64,000 nucleotides of DNA, taken from assembly GCA_051453625.1 (NCBI GenBank), contig JBOZIK010000001.1, forward strand, positions 139,257,329 to 139,321,328, given 5' to 3'. Position 1 is the first letter of the stretch; each line of letters opens with the position of its first letter. The stretch is from Welwitschia mirabilis. Taxonomy: Eukaryota; Gnetophyta; Gnetopsida; Welwitschiales. The notes below the pieces were generated by a model. That model did not search any database. It saw only the letters and a list, made by a program, of their open reading frames with translations, and was not told the origin of the DNA. Of the stretch, positions 21,612 through 34,689 are shown piece after piece. The position numbers were made by a program, and so were the translations under genes.

Positions 21612-24346
21612 CTATGCAATAGTAAAAAATATGAGTTAAGTCTTTACATCCTTTTCCCTTCTATGGGGTAACCTTCTTACATCATGCACTTAGAGCTTTA
21701 TTATGTAAATCTATTATTTTCTTCACTCTAGCATCCTCTCCACTTCATAGCACTTATGCTCTAAGAAACCTATATCATTATCAACCACTCAATCTTTTCA
21801 TAACTTACTTACTTAATCGTTTAATGGTTCTAAAGGAATAGTGATTTTGCATTACTTAGATAAAAATTTTGACTAAATGTTTGGTGATATGCTTGATTTA
21901 TCTTTCTAGTTATCTTTGTTGACCTTACTTATCTTTGAAGATAAAGGAAAAAGATATAAATGTTTAACTCTACTTGTTATGTTTAAAACATAATTTTATG
22001 ATATGTTTTATGTACCCTTTTTTATGCTATGATTTATTTGATTTCTCATAATTAATATTAGATTATAAATACAATATCTTGTTATGCCTTTTTCTATGCT
22101 CTTAATAACCTTAGCATGAAACACATGTAAGCACTTAACTTTTGTGCTCATAATTTTTATGCTTAAATTGAAAATTTAGGATTTACAATTAAATTTATCT
22201 AGTACTAATCTGTCATTTAATATATTATACTTCTTATTCTCATAGATTATGCTTTTACATGGCCTAATAGATTTCTCCAAATATGCTTATCTATGATACC
22301 TACCATTTTCTATTACATTTTTAAAGGAGATGCATGCATTAAAGGGGAGAATAGATTTAGAAAAATAATAATTTCAAATTTTAATTATCATTAATAATAA
22401 AGGGAAAACTATTTAAACCTCTATTTATTAATTGATGACAAATCAAGTCTCTCTCAAAAAACACTAATAACCTAAATACATTGTAGGGCTTAAAGAAAGG
22501 TTTCCACTTGGAACAAAAAGGAAAACACAAGGCAAAAAAAGATAAATTACAAAATACAAATAAAAGGATAATAACATGAAGTGGATAAAAATACTTAGAT
22601 GGTTAATTTACCTTTACTTAGTGATAATCTACATATTTCAAGAGCTTTAGGATGATAGCTAGTAATTGATTTATTTGTTGCAAGGAGTGGATCACATACT
22701 TTAGTAATCATTTAAATTAAAGTAGCTACCAACTAACTCATTTAATGGATTAATCACCTAAAGGATAGTTATATTACAAAAATTTTATTAAACATTAACT
22801 GATTAAGAACATGGATGGATTAGATAGGGGTTGAGTAGAACTTAGAAGGAGATCCACTAACATGAACTTGGTTGTAACTAAAAGTAGCTATTGGAGATTA
22901 AATATAACCATTTAAAAAAGGCCTTATAAGGTTAATTAACCATTTTAAATATGCCAAAAATCAGATATAATTTTATAATGATACATAACAATCAAAATCC
23001 ACTTGATATGACTAAAATAACTATTGTCTAGATGAAAATGTTTTAATATTTTGATCTATTAACATTAAATGTCTCTATCACAGAATCCATTTTATTACTT
23101 CTAGTATTCTATCTTAAGTATACTACTCATTGTTATAATCTAAGTTGTGTGGATTTTTTAAATGCTAAGAACTATTACAAAATTCTAATACTAAGGTTAA
23201 GGATGACTATAAAGGTTCATTGGTATGTGGTTAGACATTACACTTTGTTATAAGGAAAATAGCCTATTTTCTCTCCTTTGTGCTTCCTTTATACTATCTA
23301 ATTAGTAGTATCATTATATTAATTTGGTTAAATTATTTTTTATAATATTAAATTAATTATGAATTAATCTAAAGTTAAATTTTCTTTCATTCATTATAAA
23401 TATTAGTATGATAATGGAGTCTTAATTTTCTAAATTTCAAATATTGCATAAGATATTCTATTCATACCTTCCCTTTAGGATACCTAGTTCTAATAGATTT
23501 AACAACTTAAAATTATTGTCCATTCTTATAACAACTAGGAAAATAATCATTACTAGCATCTAATGATACCTACTATTATTTTTTAATTTTAAGTAATAAG
23601 TAATCAAACCCTATCTAGGTTTGATTAGCTTCTTTAGTGGTAATCCTATGTTATTAAGAAATTAAACACTTATTAAATTAAGTTACTTTTTAAAAATAAC
23701 TCTAATTAGAGTTCCTAGTTAATTAACTAGGAGTTTCTAATTATCCATTAGATAATTTTTAAACACTTGCCTCTTATTTTTTGTTGACCATTTGGTAGTT
23801 TCTAATTGATTAATCATTTTCCTTAAGCTAATTTTCATATTTTACTTTTTTTAATTTAATCTTACTCTAACTTTGAGTATTTCAATTAATTTGTCTCCTT
23901 GTTCTAGTTTTAAAACTTCTTGTGATTATTTAATAAACATACATAAGATTTACTAATCTTGATCATGATTTAATTGATCATTAATAGATAACATAAAGGC
24001 ATAGTGGGGGGTCTTGCTTAATAAAATACTCATCTAAATATTCTAATGAAATACAATAATGAAATATTATTAATTAGTTTCATTCATCATCATCATTAAT
24101 TAGTGAAAAGTTATGAAACATCAGATGTATCTTTTCTATTGTAATTATTCATTTTAATTAATATTAATTAATGATTTTTATCATTTAGCATAACTATGAA
24201 TTTTATTAAAAAATTACATTTATTATTATTTTATTTAGCGATTATTATCTTGCACTAATTAATCATTTTATTTTTAACTCTTCCCCTTAAGATAACAATC
24301 CTTGATACACATGTTTTAGTTTAATTTTATTTTTGAAATTAAAAAT

Positions 24347-26728
24347 TGTTAGCACTACCTATCTTAGAGGGGAGGGTGAATAGGATGCCTAATTCAAATT
24401 TTCTTCTTTAAATTAAATTCTACAAACTAAATAATTAAATTTAACATATGCTACAAAGTAAATTAATCACAAAACAGGTCATAATGTAATGCAATACTAA
24501 AAGAGCAAATAAATAATAAAGACAAGATTATTTTCTTTATTGATAAATGTAGTAATTACAAAACTTTAATGAGATTTTTGGTAGTTCTTAGCTAATCATA
24601 ATATAATTTTATGGTAATTATCAAACTTAAATCTCATCATAATGATGTAATTAGATGAGTAGATGAAGATAAATGGAAGATATAGAAGAATGAAAGATTA
24701 TAAAATGGACCTTTTATTCACAAGTTGAAATTAAAGGGATCAAATGACTTTGAATGTGTTATCATAATTTAATTGTATAAAAATCATATTTGTTATTATT
24801 ACACATTATTATTTTAATAATCTAACTACTTAGATGAAGGATAAGAATTATAGAGATCTCAAATGGCTAAAAATGTTTTAATCTATATCAAATGGCTAGC
24901 AATAGTATTTATTTTTCTTAATTGTTTCAATGCTAGTTAATCCATTAGTAGATTTTGGTTAATAACTTATACATTAACTCATGTTCATGGTTAGTTGATC
25001 CTATATCTTAAGGTAGATCATCCTAGACTAGTTAATGATAAACTTTTCATTAGTCATCCATCCTTTACTCTTAGAGCTTTACATTAAAAATATTCATCAC
25101 TTTCTTGGTAATGTTCAACTAAGTACTATTGAATTATTATTTGCTAATTAATGTTAAACTAATGTTTTCTATGTAGTGAAATTTTTTATATCTTATGCAA
25201 AAAATATTGATCACTTGTAGATCAGAAGCTAAAGCAATGTTTATCACATTTTGATCCTGAAACCCATCAAGTTTTGTTATCCTCTTGAGGATCAACCAGA
25301 CTTCTAAACTAAAGCGAATAATAAAAAATGAATTAAATTTAAAGAGGTTGACTAGACATTTAATAGGTTAACTAGACTTGTAAACTTAAGAACTAGTACT
25401 CCTAAATTGATCATTAAGGGTTCGACTAGACCTAAGCACTATGCACCTAATACTTCTAAATCAATTGTCAAGGGGTCGACTGGACATCTAAGGGGTTAAC
25501 CTAATATGAGCACTATGCATCCAATACTTTCTAGTTGATTATTAAGGGATTGACCAAACACCTAAGGGATTAATTAAACTTGAGAATTGCGCATCAATAC
25601 TTCACAGCCAATTAGTAAGAAGTCAACTAGATTCCTGAGGAGTCAAGCAAATGTGGAGCAGAAAAACTATAATGGATTTTATTAGGACTAAGCAAGCAAC
25701 TGGATAGATATGCAGGGAACCAAATGAGCAGTCGACTAGACCCTGAGAGGTTAACTAAACATGAAGCCATAAGAAACTAGATCAACTGAAGATGTTCATA
25801 AGGATTACCTATTTAAGCGATGCCACTAGGAGGGGTCGATTAGATGGCTGAGGGATTGACTGGCCGTGATGGAAATGTAGGTTTTGTAGCCATTATGTAG
25901 CCATTTTATGGCCGTTAAAAGAGCGTTTTTACTTGTAAAAACCCTAAAGTCTTTCAATATATACAACCAAGAGTAAAATCACTATTACACCTTTTATCAA
26001 ACTTTTGAATCTTGTGGATTTATCATTGTACTCATTTGGCATTGCATTCTTGATCAAAGATGAACCAACAGCTATAGTAGATTTGCATATGAGATTAGAT
26101 CTATAGCACACCTTTGTTTTTAAATTATATCATCATCAAGAAAAGTGCTTCATTACTTACATTAAGCCAAAAATCAAGTAATACTTGTGCATCTGGGCAT
26201 ACTATCATCAGTACTATGCTTTCTTGTAAAAAGTTGATATTGAGCCTTCAAAAAAAGTCTATTTATAAAGGTTATAGGTGAACCTGTAATAACTAGAAGA
26301 GATTAACAGAGACCTAGATCAGGCTTAGTAAGAAGCTGATCATCAAGAGTGGAGTAGGGTGTTTTCCCAAACCACTATAAATATTGTATACTTATAATTG
26401 GTATTTCTATGCTTTCTATTGTTTTCATTTTTTTAGAATATTTTCAGTTTTTATGCATAACTTTTTAGTGATTCTTTTTCAAGTAAATTATTTTTATTTA
26501 GAAGATTATTTAATAAATTTTTAGAATCATATTCATCCCTTCTCTAGGATTCTCAATCCTATAAATACTTGTTAATTTTTTCAAGTTCTTTCATGCATTA
26601 TTCTTGAATGAGTTTTTATTTACTTTGAACTTTAATATTCAAGGATGATTTAAGTAATGAAACATTTTACTTGTTACTTGACTTTGCTCAAGTTTTGTTT
26701 TATCATTAATAGATACTTAGGATATGTA
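24347..26728 (-). repeat. 3' LTR of the - strand copia, interrupted by a solo LTR
   Basis: Aligns with 41,533-42,426 from the first bases (tgttag, then ctatcttagaggggagg and gaatagg in this copy) to the end block (taggatatgta here, taggagatgca there). Without the 1,437-bp insertion and its 5-bp target repeat it is about 940 bp, against 894 bp in the right copy. The end-of-LTR block ctattcacccccc (complement) is typical of plant copia elements. Confidence 0.75.
25127..26563 (+). mobile_element. Solo LTR of the 54,775 copia family
   Basis: Colinear over its whole length with the LTRs at 54,775-56,220 and 60,427-61,874: start tattgaattattatttgct, recurring gtcgac-type motifs, the accactataa block, and the end tctcaatccta. 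It is flanked by agtac (25,122-25,126) and aatac (26,564-26,568), a 5-bp target repeat with one change. The other copy of the host LTR (near 42,240-42,275) lacks the insertion. No internal sequence is present, so it is a solo LTR made by recombination between two LTRs. Confidence 0.9.
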
Positions 26729-28981
26729 ATAATTTTTCTTTTATTATTGTTAACAATATAATTCATTAAAGGTACTCATCTTGATGATAGGATTCACTTA
26801 AATGTAAGGTTCACCTACATAGTAGATGCAATAGAAATTCTTAGATTCAAGGTGAATAAGAGTTGATGTGAAAAATGGCACACTTAAAAGGAAATATGAA
26901 AGTATAAGTAAGGCATATGAAGTGTATTTTTCAATTTACTTAGTGGCCTTATATTTATGATTATTAATCTATCAATGTTTAGAAGGTACATTAAACATTT
27001 AAACTAATATTTTGCATAGATGAATTGAAATATTAAATAATAAAGGCATAAAATCATATTAATTACATATGAAAGATAACTACATAGGATAAAATTATAA
27101 AAGTGTAAAAGGAACGTAGCCATGTTGAGTGCCTAATATGTTAAATGACCTAATATTTAAAATAATTATTCATATATGTGTATACTCTACCCCTTTTTCT
27201 TTAATAATAATGATATAGGTACAAAAGAGAAAACAAAGTACATGAAAGTATATCATCTAAGTTATAGATTAAAATATCTAAATATAATAAAAATTCTAAT
27301 TTAACTGTATCTCAAAGTGACCTAAACATACAATATTATCATTGGATAGATAACTCTCTACTTATGATAAGTATGTACTTGTGATGATAAGAGAAGGCTA
27401 CGAATATGCAATAATAGTATATGTAAAGTTACTCCAAAGATACTAAATTTTAGGCTTCAAGAAACATGAAGTAGAGATCTTTATTTATGATACTAGCTAC
27501 TATGATGGCTTCTTATCCTCTTCATTACTACCTTAGGCCTCATCCTCACATGAATTAGACTTTGCAAAATTAGAATAAGACTTTAATGTCTCTAAATAAG
27601 AGGATTCTAATTATAAAATAATATCTAGGACTAAGCTCCTCATGATATCTTGTGTGCTATCCAAAATATGGATCAAATAGAATAGTCCTTAATGGTATTC
27701 ATACTACCTTATAACTTTATATTGAAGAAAACTTTATATTGAAGAACATCCATAATAGATCTAGTGTGATCTTGAAATATAGTGGAGGAAAATAATGCCA
27801 TGATACTTCAATTAGTAACATATGACTTTAGAGAAACATGAGAAGTGGGTTATATTTAATTAATGGAATTCAAGTAATGAATAATTATGAAATTTCTATG
27901 AGGAAGTATAATGTAAATATTATTGTGTAAACCCATGATCAAATCACCATAATGCAAGGCTTGAGTCTTATATTGTAATGTGTGCGTCATATATTTAAAA
28001 ATAGTTAAGACAATATCTATCCTTATTCTAATAGAATCTAATGAAGAAATTTGAGATAATTTATAGTTGCTTTATATTTATATCCTCCTAATGATATGAT
28101 GATATAACTAAAGATGGGGTTGAGAACTTTTTATACTAAGAGGAAATGCATAGTTTAAAATGTTACAACTAAGTTTTAATCAAAATACTATCACATAACT
28201 CACATGCATCGTTAAGTATTTTTGTAATGGCCTTAGAACTAACTCTATATTTAATATCTAAAATATTTAAGTACATGGTTAATTATAGAAACCACCAACA
28301 TATTTACATAAAACAAACCAGGCACCTTTATAAAAACTTAAGGATGCATCTCTGAAATTAGTTTAAATATATGATGTTAGAAGATTTCAAAAATTGGATT
28401 TATCAAGGATCTAAATATACCAATTTATATGCCCTTTTATTTAAAATTAATCTTATTTTTATATTCATTTTTAAACTTAATTTTTAGGCCAATATCTTTA
28501 AATATAGATGGCATTATTTCTTTGTTTCTTTACCTTTAATGGATGCATCAGGAGAGACTTCTCCTTTAGATCTTATCAACATTGTCTAGTACATAATCTA
28601 ATAGCAAAGCTAATGTGTATCCTAACTATATAAGGTAAAGAAAACTATTGATCATATTCTAGTATCACTTTGTATCAGCATCCTTTCCATTATTATCTAT
28701 ATTAATCTTATTGTTTCTATTCATAAGAGTAGAGATTGAATTGCTCTAGTTCATTTTGAATTTCTTTTCTAATTTACTTATAAACATCTATTAAGATTAG
28801 AAGATTTAATCCTTGAGTTTCTTAATATATGAGCTAAAAAACACCTATAACTTAACTGCATAACTGATTTTAAAGTGATTAGTTATTAACTTATAATAAT
28901 CATGAGCTAATAAATTAGAATTAAAACATTAAATTATATAATTTACATATAGTTGAACTAAAATAAAGTTTGATTTAGCTC
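26729..28981 (-). pseudogene. Copia RT C-terminus and RNase H (heavily broken)
   Basis: Continues RT leftwards beyond the N gap. On the - strand NMINSFLYL (about 28,610-28,650) fits the YRGMIGSLLYL motif that follows the polymerase site. Further left, a CDSILIKT segment near 28,180, an HHxIRR-like segment, and a final stretch with spacing like the VxTxxQxADxFTKxL end fit the RNase H C-terminus. The region from there to the 3' LTR is not readable. The YVDD polymerase site falls in or beside the gap and was not seen. Confidence 0.5.
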
Positions 28982-29056
28982 NNNNNNNNNNNNNNNNNNN
29001 NNNNNNNNNNNNNNNNNNNNNNNNNNNNNNNNNNNNNNNNNNNNNNNNNNNNNNNN
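28982..29056. other. Assembly gap, 75 N
   Basis: A run of N inside the copia RT gene. It hides roughly 25 codons just after the GLKQA-type motif. Confidence 1.
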
Positions 29057-29267
29057 ATCTTAGTGCTTGTCTCAATCCATGGAGGGTCTTTTTAAACTTA
29101 TATATATGGTTATGACACTTTAATTATTCAAAGGCAAGAGGTGGATTAACATATACTATTTCATTTAAGTTCTCATTTTGAAAGGCACTTTTAAAATTCC
29201 TTTAAGATTCTAATCTAGCTACTAGAGTAAAAGCTTTTCAAAATTAGTGCTAATAACATTAAAAAGT
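29057..29267 (-). pseudogene. Copia reverse transcriptase, central part (broken)
   Basis: On the - strand the frame gives FTLVARLES at the right end, then VPFKMR/KSAFQNENLNEIVYVN and KFKKTLHGLRQA beside the gap. These are the FAPVARLEAI, VKSAFLNGxLxEEVYV and KLKKSLYGLKQA blocks of plant copia RT, in order and at the right spacing. The preceding block (LVA.GY) lies at about 37,870-37,890 on the far side of the inserted gypsy element, so the gene was cut between those two motifs. Confidence 0.85.
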
Positions 29268-30450
29268 TGACATTTACATTATGAAATTAAGGCATTATTA
29301 GAAAGATTAATTAATCATCATTATAGTTTTATGAATTTTGTTTTACTTAAGATCATGAAAATCCTATTTTACTACTAATATGTATAAATACTATTATTTG
29401 CAAGTTATAAATGTGACATCAAGAGCAACATGGTAAGAGATTGAGCTATGAGGAGCATACTTGATGATGACATGAGTAATAGGCATGGTGATGCTAGTTT
29501 CTTAAACTAAAATAGCAAAACACTTATGATCTTAAATCCTCTTGATGCAAAAAATTCATTCGCATTCTTACAAAGAGAAGATATGTGAGTAATATTTTCT
29601 AAGAATAAGCCCTTAATTTGACCCCATGACTAAATGATTATTTTACGTACTTATAGGAATTATATAGAATGAATTCATTAGGCCTTAGAAATCCTAATTA
29701 AAATCCTAATTTAGGCTTATAAATACCCTTTCTTACTTCATTTAAAAGGGAGTTACTCTCATTAGGATATTCCAAGGAGATTAAAGATTTAATCATGAGT
29801 TCCTTATAAGTTTCCCATAGGGATGGGATAGTTGCTAGGCTAGCATGATGCTTTTTGGTTTAGCATGAGTACATTTTCTGATTATATGCTTTATTTATTC
29901 TAGTAGTAAAGTACTACATGTTCTTGGTTCATTACTTTGATATCAAGTCATGAATGTCATACTTGTTATACTTAGGATTAAATGAGTCATGATTTTAATT
30001 TAATATCTAGTTTAAGGATTTTTCTATACATGTGAGCTTGCATAAACTAAATGTTTATTTGATGGGCCTTAGGAGACCCCTGCTTTCCATGCTTATTTTA
30101 TTCTTGCTATGAAGGCTAGATGGTTTGATTATAACATACTCATATTTATGATGAATGAAATTATGCCATTGTACTTAAGCTTAGACTAATGAATACTCAT
30201 GATCATAGTGGATTATATCATTCTAAATGAGTTGGAAGTAAAGCTGCATGTTTTTATTATAAGTACTTGTGCTTTTATTTGAAGTTATTATGTTAGTTTG
30301 AATATTATGTCCCATTCTTAGCTCTTTAAATATCATTTCAATTTCTATTAATTTTTACTTTTGTGCTTGATTTAATAATAGCTAAGATAATCTTGTAAAT
30401 TATCATGTATTAATGATTAGATATAAGAGTAGGCAAATTTCACGATGAAT
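29268..30450 (+). repeat. 5' LTR of the nested Athila-like element
   Basis: Colinear with 36,580-37,854. Shared blocks include tgacatttacatta, caatat/gacatcaagagcaacatgg, aggcttataaataccctt (TATA-like, about 29,713-29,730) and aaatttca.c.atgaata at the end. It is about 90 bp shorter than the 3' LTR because of a deletion near 30,370 (between gcttgattta and gataatcttg). The end is placed within about 5 bp. Confidence 0.85.
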
Positions 30451-30457
30451 ACTTTTT

Positions 30458-30476
30458 TGGCATCATTATTAGGTAT
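30458..30476 (+). other. Athila-type primer binding site
   Basis: The sequence tggcatcattattaggta follows the 5' LTR end and fits the tggcgccgttgccgggg site used by Athila elements, with C-to-T and G-to-A changes at nearly every CG or CC. It sets the direction of the element as +. Confidence 0.8.
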
Positions 30477-30839
30477 AGTGGCATAGTATCTATAGTAAAG
30501 CATGCACAAAATTTAATTTTATATACCCTTTTTATCATTATTTTTACTTTTTACTTTTTTCCACTTATTTTTCTTTATACTATTCCCTTTCTAGTGTCTT
30601 TTTCTTTTTCCTTTTGATTACTAGTGGAATGGTATTAATCACTTAATTAACATAATAGGATCTAATGAATTCTTTTTCATTCTTCCTTTTTACTTTTATT
30701 TCTTTTTGTTTTTTATTTTTTATTTTTAATTTATTCCTTTTCTTTCCTTCCTTATAAAATATTATCTAGTTAGTGTATCAAATTTTTTTAAGGGCTAATC
30801 TTTTACAAGTTTTAAAGAAATGATTTTAAGAAAATAATA

Positions 30840-30885
30840 AAAAAATCTATTCATTCTTTTATCCACCTCTCTCTCTCTCTCTACC
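30840..30885. repeat. ct dinucleotide run
   Basis: A ctctctctctctct tract (about 30,868-30,882) sits in a broader pyrimidine-rich zone of the gypsy leader, between the primer site and gag. A simple repeat. Confidence 0.8.
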
Positions 30886-31545
30886 ATATTTTTCTTCTCT
30901 CTTCCCTTCTCTATCTCAAGTGACTTCCTTAGTAGGTACTTGAAGATTATTTTTGAGGAAGGACATAATTATAAAATCTTATAAAAGTTATTTAACACAT
31001 GAATCATCATCTTTTTAATTTTTATTTTCTATATTTCATTGCATTGTATTTTTATTTTTGCATTATTTCTTCTCAAAACCTATCTTTGGTTTTTTTCCCC
31101 TATCAATCAACCAAATTAATCCTATATCTTAGATTGTTGAATATCCTAAAACCTTAGCTATAAATTTTTTTGAACCAATTTTATGCCATCTTACTAGTGC
31201 CACCATATTCCCTAAGTAGCACCAGCATCTTCCTATGTCAAACCCTGTTCATCTTTGGTGAGATTCATTTTTATGGTATTTTGAATCTTTTTATATACTA
31301 TGTGTTTTTTGGATCATAACCTATCTTGATTGTTTTCTTAGATTTTATGAACTAGGAATAAAACTTTAATGATAGATTACATTGACTCTTTATTGAATCT
31401 AGCATGGAAATAAATCATAAAGACTAGTTATCAAATAGATATTAGTAAAGCCATAATGGCTTTGGGAGTAATTGTTATCCAAACCATCCTAAACTTAACT
31501 TGAAAGATTATATTTAACCTTAATGTTTAGGTACATCTTCTTGCA

Positions 31546-32072
31546 NNNNNNNNNNNNNNNNNNNNNNNNNNNNNNNNNNNNNNNNNNNNNNNNNNNNNNN
31601 NNNNNNNNNNNNNNNNNNNNNNNNNNNNNNNNNNNNNNNNNNNNNNNNNNNNNNNNNNNNNNNNNNNNNNNNNNNNNNNNNNNNNNNNNNNNNNNNNNNN
31701 NNNNNNNNNNNNNNNNNNNNNNNNNNNNNNNNNNNNNNNNNNNNNNNNNNNNNNNNNNNNNNNNNNNNNNNNNNNNNNNNNNNNNNNNNNNNNNNNNNNN
31801 NNNNNNNNNNNNNNNNNNNNNNNNNNNNNNNNNNNNNNNNNNNNNNNNNNNNNNNNNNNNNNNNNNNNNNNNNNNNNNNNNNNNNNNNNNNNNNNNNNNN
31901 NNNNNNNNNNNNNNNNNNNNNNNNNNNNNNNNNNNNNNNNNNNNNNNNNNNNNNNNNNNNNNNNNNNNNNNNNNNNNNNNNNNNNNNNNNNNNNNNNNNN
32001 NNNNNNNNNNNNNNNNNNNNNNNNNNNNNNNNNNNNNNNNNNNNNNNNNNNNNNNNNNNNNNNNNNNNNNNN
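31546..32072. other. Assembly gap, 527 N
   Basis: It lies where the start of gag of the nested gypsy element is expected. Open frames reported across it on both strands consist of N and are not genes. Confidence 1.
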
Positions 32073-32109
32073 TAGGTATGTATTTTGCTTTGTTCAACCT
32101 CTAAATATC

Positions 32110-32810
32110 ACAATAATAAAATTTAGACTAGATTTAATTTAACTTCTTTCACACTTCCATGGTTTAGAGCTAGAAGATCCTTGGTTATATCTCAAAGATT
32201 TTGAGTGTGTTATTTCCACAATTCCTCAAAATCTAAACATATACAATGACTTAGATTGACTTATTTTCTCTTTTCCTTAAAAATAAGGTAAAATCTTGGC
32301 TTTACACATTGAAACCAACCTCCATCATTACATGGGATAAATTCAATCAAGAATTCATTATGAAAATTTTCCCTAATAACAAAACCCTTTGCTACACCTT
32401 AGAGAGATTCAAGGACTTACTTCTTAAATGCCCAAAACATGGTTTTAAATAAGGAAGAGTTATAAGTTTCTTTTATAAAGGACTCTCATCTAATCATAGG
32501 CAACTTGTAGAGATAATGTATAGGGAAAGTTTTTTAGATCTTAAGGTTGATGAAGCTTGAAATTACCTTGAGACAATATCTGAGAGTTTTAAGAATTAAC
32601 AGAAATCTAATGAGCCAACAAGCATATAACAACCTATTAAGTTTATTAGTATTTTAGAACTTTCTAATAATATTAAGATTAATTAAACTTTTGTTGAGCT
32701 TTTTAAAAAAATTAAAACTCTTGGTATCAATCCTAAACCTATAACTTTGATTTTCCATTGTAATGTTTATCAAGTGAACACTCATGAAACCTGAAATTTC
32801 CCATTAATTT
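32110..32810 (+). pseudogene. gag core of the nested Athila-like element (broken)
   Basis: Reads FPFSLKNKVKSWLYTLKP, then ITWDKFNQEFIMKIFPNNKT, FKDLLLKCPKHGF and FFYKGLSSNHRQLVEIM, followed by a DEAWNYLETISES stretch. These are the blocks of the retrotransposon gag domain of plant gypsy elements in order: the capsid start, the W-FxxxFF segment, the ERFKxLLxxCPHHG motif, the FYxGLxxxxRxxVD motif and the EAYxLxExxA end. There are few stops in this part. It forms the particle shell. Confidence 0.9.
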
Positions 32811-33379
32811 CCATCTTTTAAGGAGTAGTAAATGAATGAGTCAATGCTTAAGATAAAAATGGCATAACCAAAGAGCTAACAACCCCTACTCCAATACCTA
32901 TGATCCTAGATGAATAAACTACCCTTTAGAAATCACAATTCAAAAGTTCATGAAAGCCCAACATCAGGTTAGTACATCTCAATAACAATTCAATTAATAA
33001 ACCTCTTTTACATTGTAGAAGTTAGAACAAGGAATTCATTAACTAAGTTAAATCAACATCCATATTCTTACATCAATTAATCAACATGAGAAGGAAAAAC
33101 TTCAGGCTATTCATGAGCCTAGTCCTAGTAGTTGTAAGTTGATGGAAAATACAAAATCAAGGAATTAAAATGTCATGCACTTTAAAAGTGGAAAGAAAAT
33201 CAATAAAGAATTAGAAGAGAAATAATTCCAAGAATGCTAAGTATAATAACAAGAGCCTAAAGCTAAGGAAAATGTACATGAGAAACATGAAGATAAGAAA
33301 GTTATCACAACTTATAAAGAACTCATATCCTTTTATCAATAACTTAGAAATAATCACTTAGCTAAAAAATAATAAGAAA

Positions 33380-33950
33380 CATCAGAAATTTTCAATGAAG
33401 TAAAAATCAACATCCCTCTTCTAAAAGCTATTAAACAAGTTCCTTCTTATGCCAAATTTTTAAAATATCTAGGCACTATTAAAATAAGGATGAATGTGAA
33501 GAGTAAAGTCATTTTTGCTTAAGAAAATAGTGCTATCATTCAAAATCAAATCCCTTTAAAACACAAAGATCTAAGATGTCCTATAATATCTATCGCTACT
33601 GCTAATACAAAATTCAAACAAGTCTTATTAGATCTTGAAGCTAGTGTCAAAAAATTACCTTATAGTATCTACAAGGAATTTGGTTTAAATGATATTAAAA
33701 ATATCAAACTTCAATTACAATTAGCTGATACCTCCTTAAGATACTTTTTAAAATAGTTGAATATGTGGTTATCCAAGTTGAAAATTGCTACTTTGCAATG
33801 AAATTTATAATCTTAAAGATGGAAAATACTAGAAGCCATACCATTTTTATTATCTTGAAGAGACATTTTTTGCTACTTCTAATGCTCTTATCAATTGAAG
33901 GAATGATATTTTATTATTTCCTTTGAAATCATGGCTAGTAAATTGAATAT
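33380..33950 (+). pseudogene. gag C-terminal link and aspartic protease (active site changed)
   Basis: Begins with NIPLLKAIKQVPSYAKFLK, a hallmark phrase before protease in Athila elements. Then come KHKDLRCPIISIATANTKF and the active-site position DLEAS at 33631-33645, where relatives have DLGAS, so the Gly beside the catalytic Asp is Glu. LPYSIYKEFGLNDI and LQLADTS follow, and after frameshifts a TSNALINWRND end. The Gly change and shifts would abolish activity. Confidence 0.9.
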
Positions 33951-34432
33951 TTTAAATACCATAAAGTAACCTAATGATTTGGAAGGAGTGGAGTTTGTTG
34001 AAAGCTTGATCTTGATCCTCCTTTAGATGAACAAAACATTATTTGTTCCTATGTTCTTTGAATTTTGATTTACATGATAATGATTATTATTATGACATGG
34101 AATTATCTCTTAAAAATCCAAAATCTATCTTTGATGATAATCCTTCTAATTTATTGATTTCTTCATCTATGTCTTCAATAAAGAAAAACATTTTGCAAGA
34201 ATTTTTAGTTAAGTAAAAGAAAGGGATAGGATAATTCTCTCATGATTTAGAATCTTTAAACATTAAGGAGTAATATTCTTATATCATTTTTGATTTTTTT
34301 AATTCATGTATGAAGTCGTTTCATGATAACATTCCTATTTATAATTCATCACTTGATCAACCATCCTATTCATCTACTCTTGATCCTTTTTCACCTTCAT
34401 CCATGAGTGTACAATAAACTTGTAAATCTAAT

Positions 34433-34684
34433 TTGATCTTATTAAATAATCTTGAATTGGATTCACCTACTCTAGCATTGGAAATCTTAGATCAAACTAT
34501 GAAAAAACCTCATGTATTCAAGGATGCTATTTTCATAGAAAACCCAAATCGTGGCCATATAACTCACCTAAAGTTTAGCCACTTATACTCATCGAAGTTA
34601 CTTTCATATAATCCGTCATTATCTACACTTCATATAATCCTTCCATTTTCTTATGCGTTTATGATACTTAATAATCCTAGTTAA
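34433..34684 (+). pseudogene. Unassigned frame after protease in the gypsy element
   Basis: An 83-codon stop-free stretch containing KKPHVFKDAIFIENPNRGHI and HLYSSKLLSYNPSLSTLHII, starting at the first Met after TGTAAATCTAATTTG. A coding look extends about 200 bp upstream (SSLDQPSYSSTLDPFSP) in the same phase with one stop. I do not recognise a domain, and it does not match RT or integrase motifs. It sits in the interval that should hold pol. It may be a remnant of an accessory frame of this non-autonomous family. Confidence 0.4.
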
Positions 34685-34689
34685 TGGTC

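Larger units (their letters stand above)
19561..24346. other. Unassigned AT-rich DNA, about 4.8 kb
   Basis: No protein domain was recognised. A TATA-like cctataaatatccc at about 20,866 resembles the promoter region of the LTRs elsewhere in the window and may mark a solo LTR, but no ends could be fixed. The stretch also holds an ATTTC-rich block (21,186-21,301) and a short charged coding-like segment (21,488-21,611), listed separately. Confidence 0.35.
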
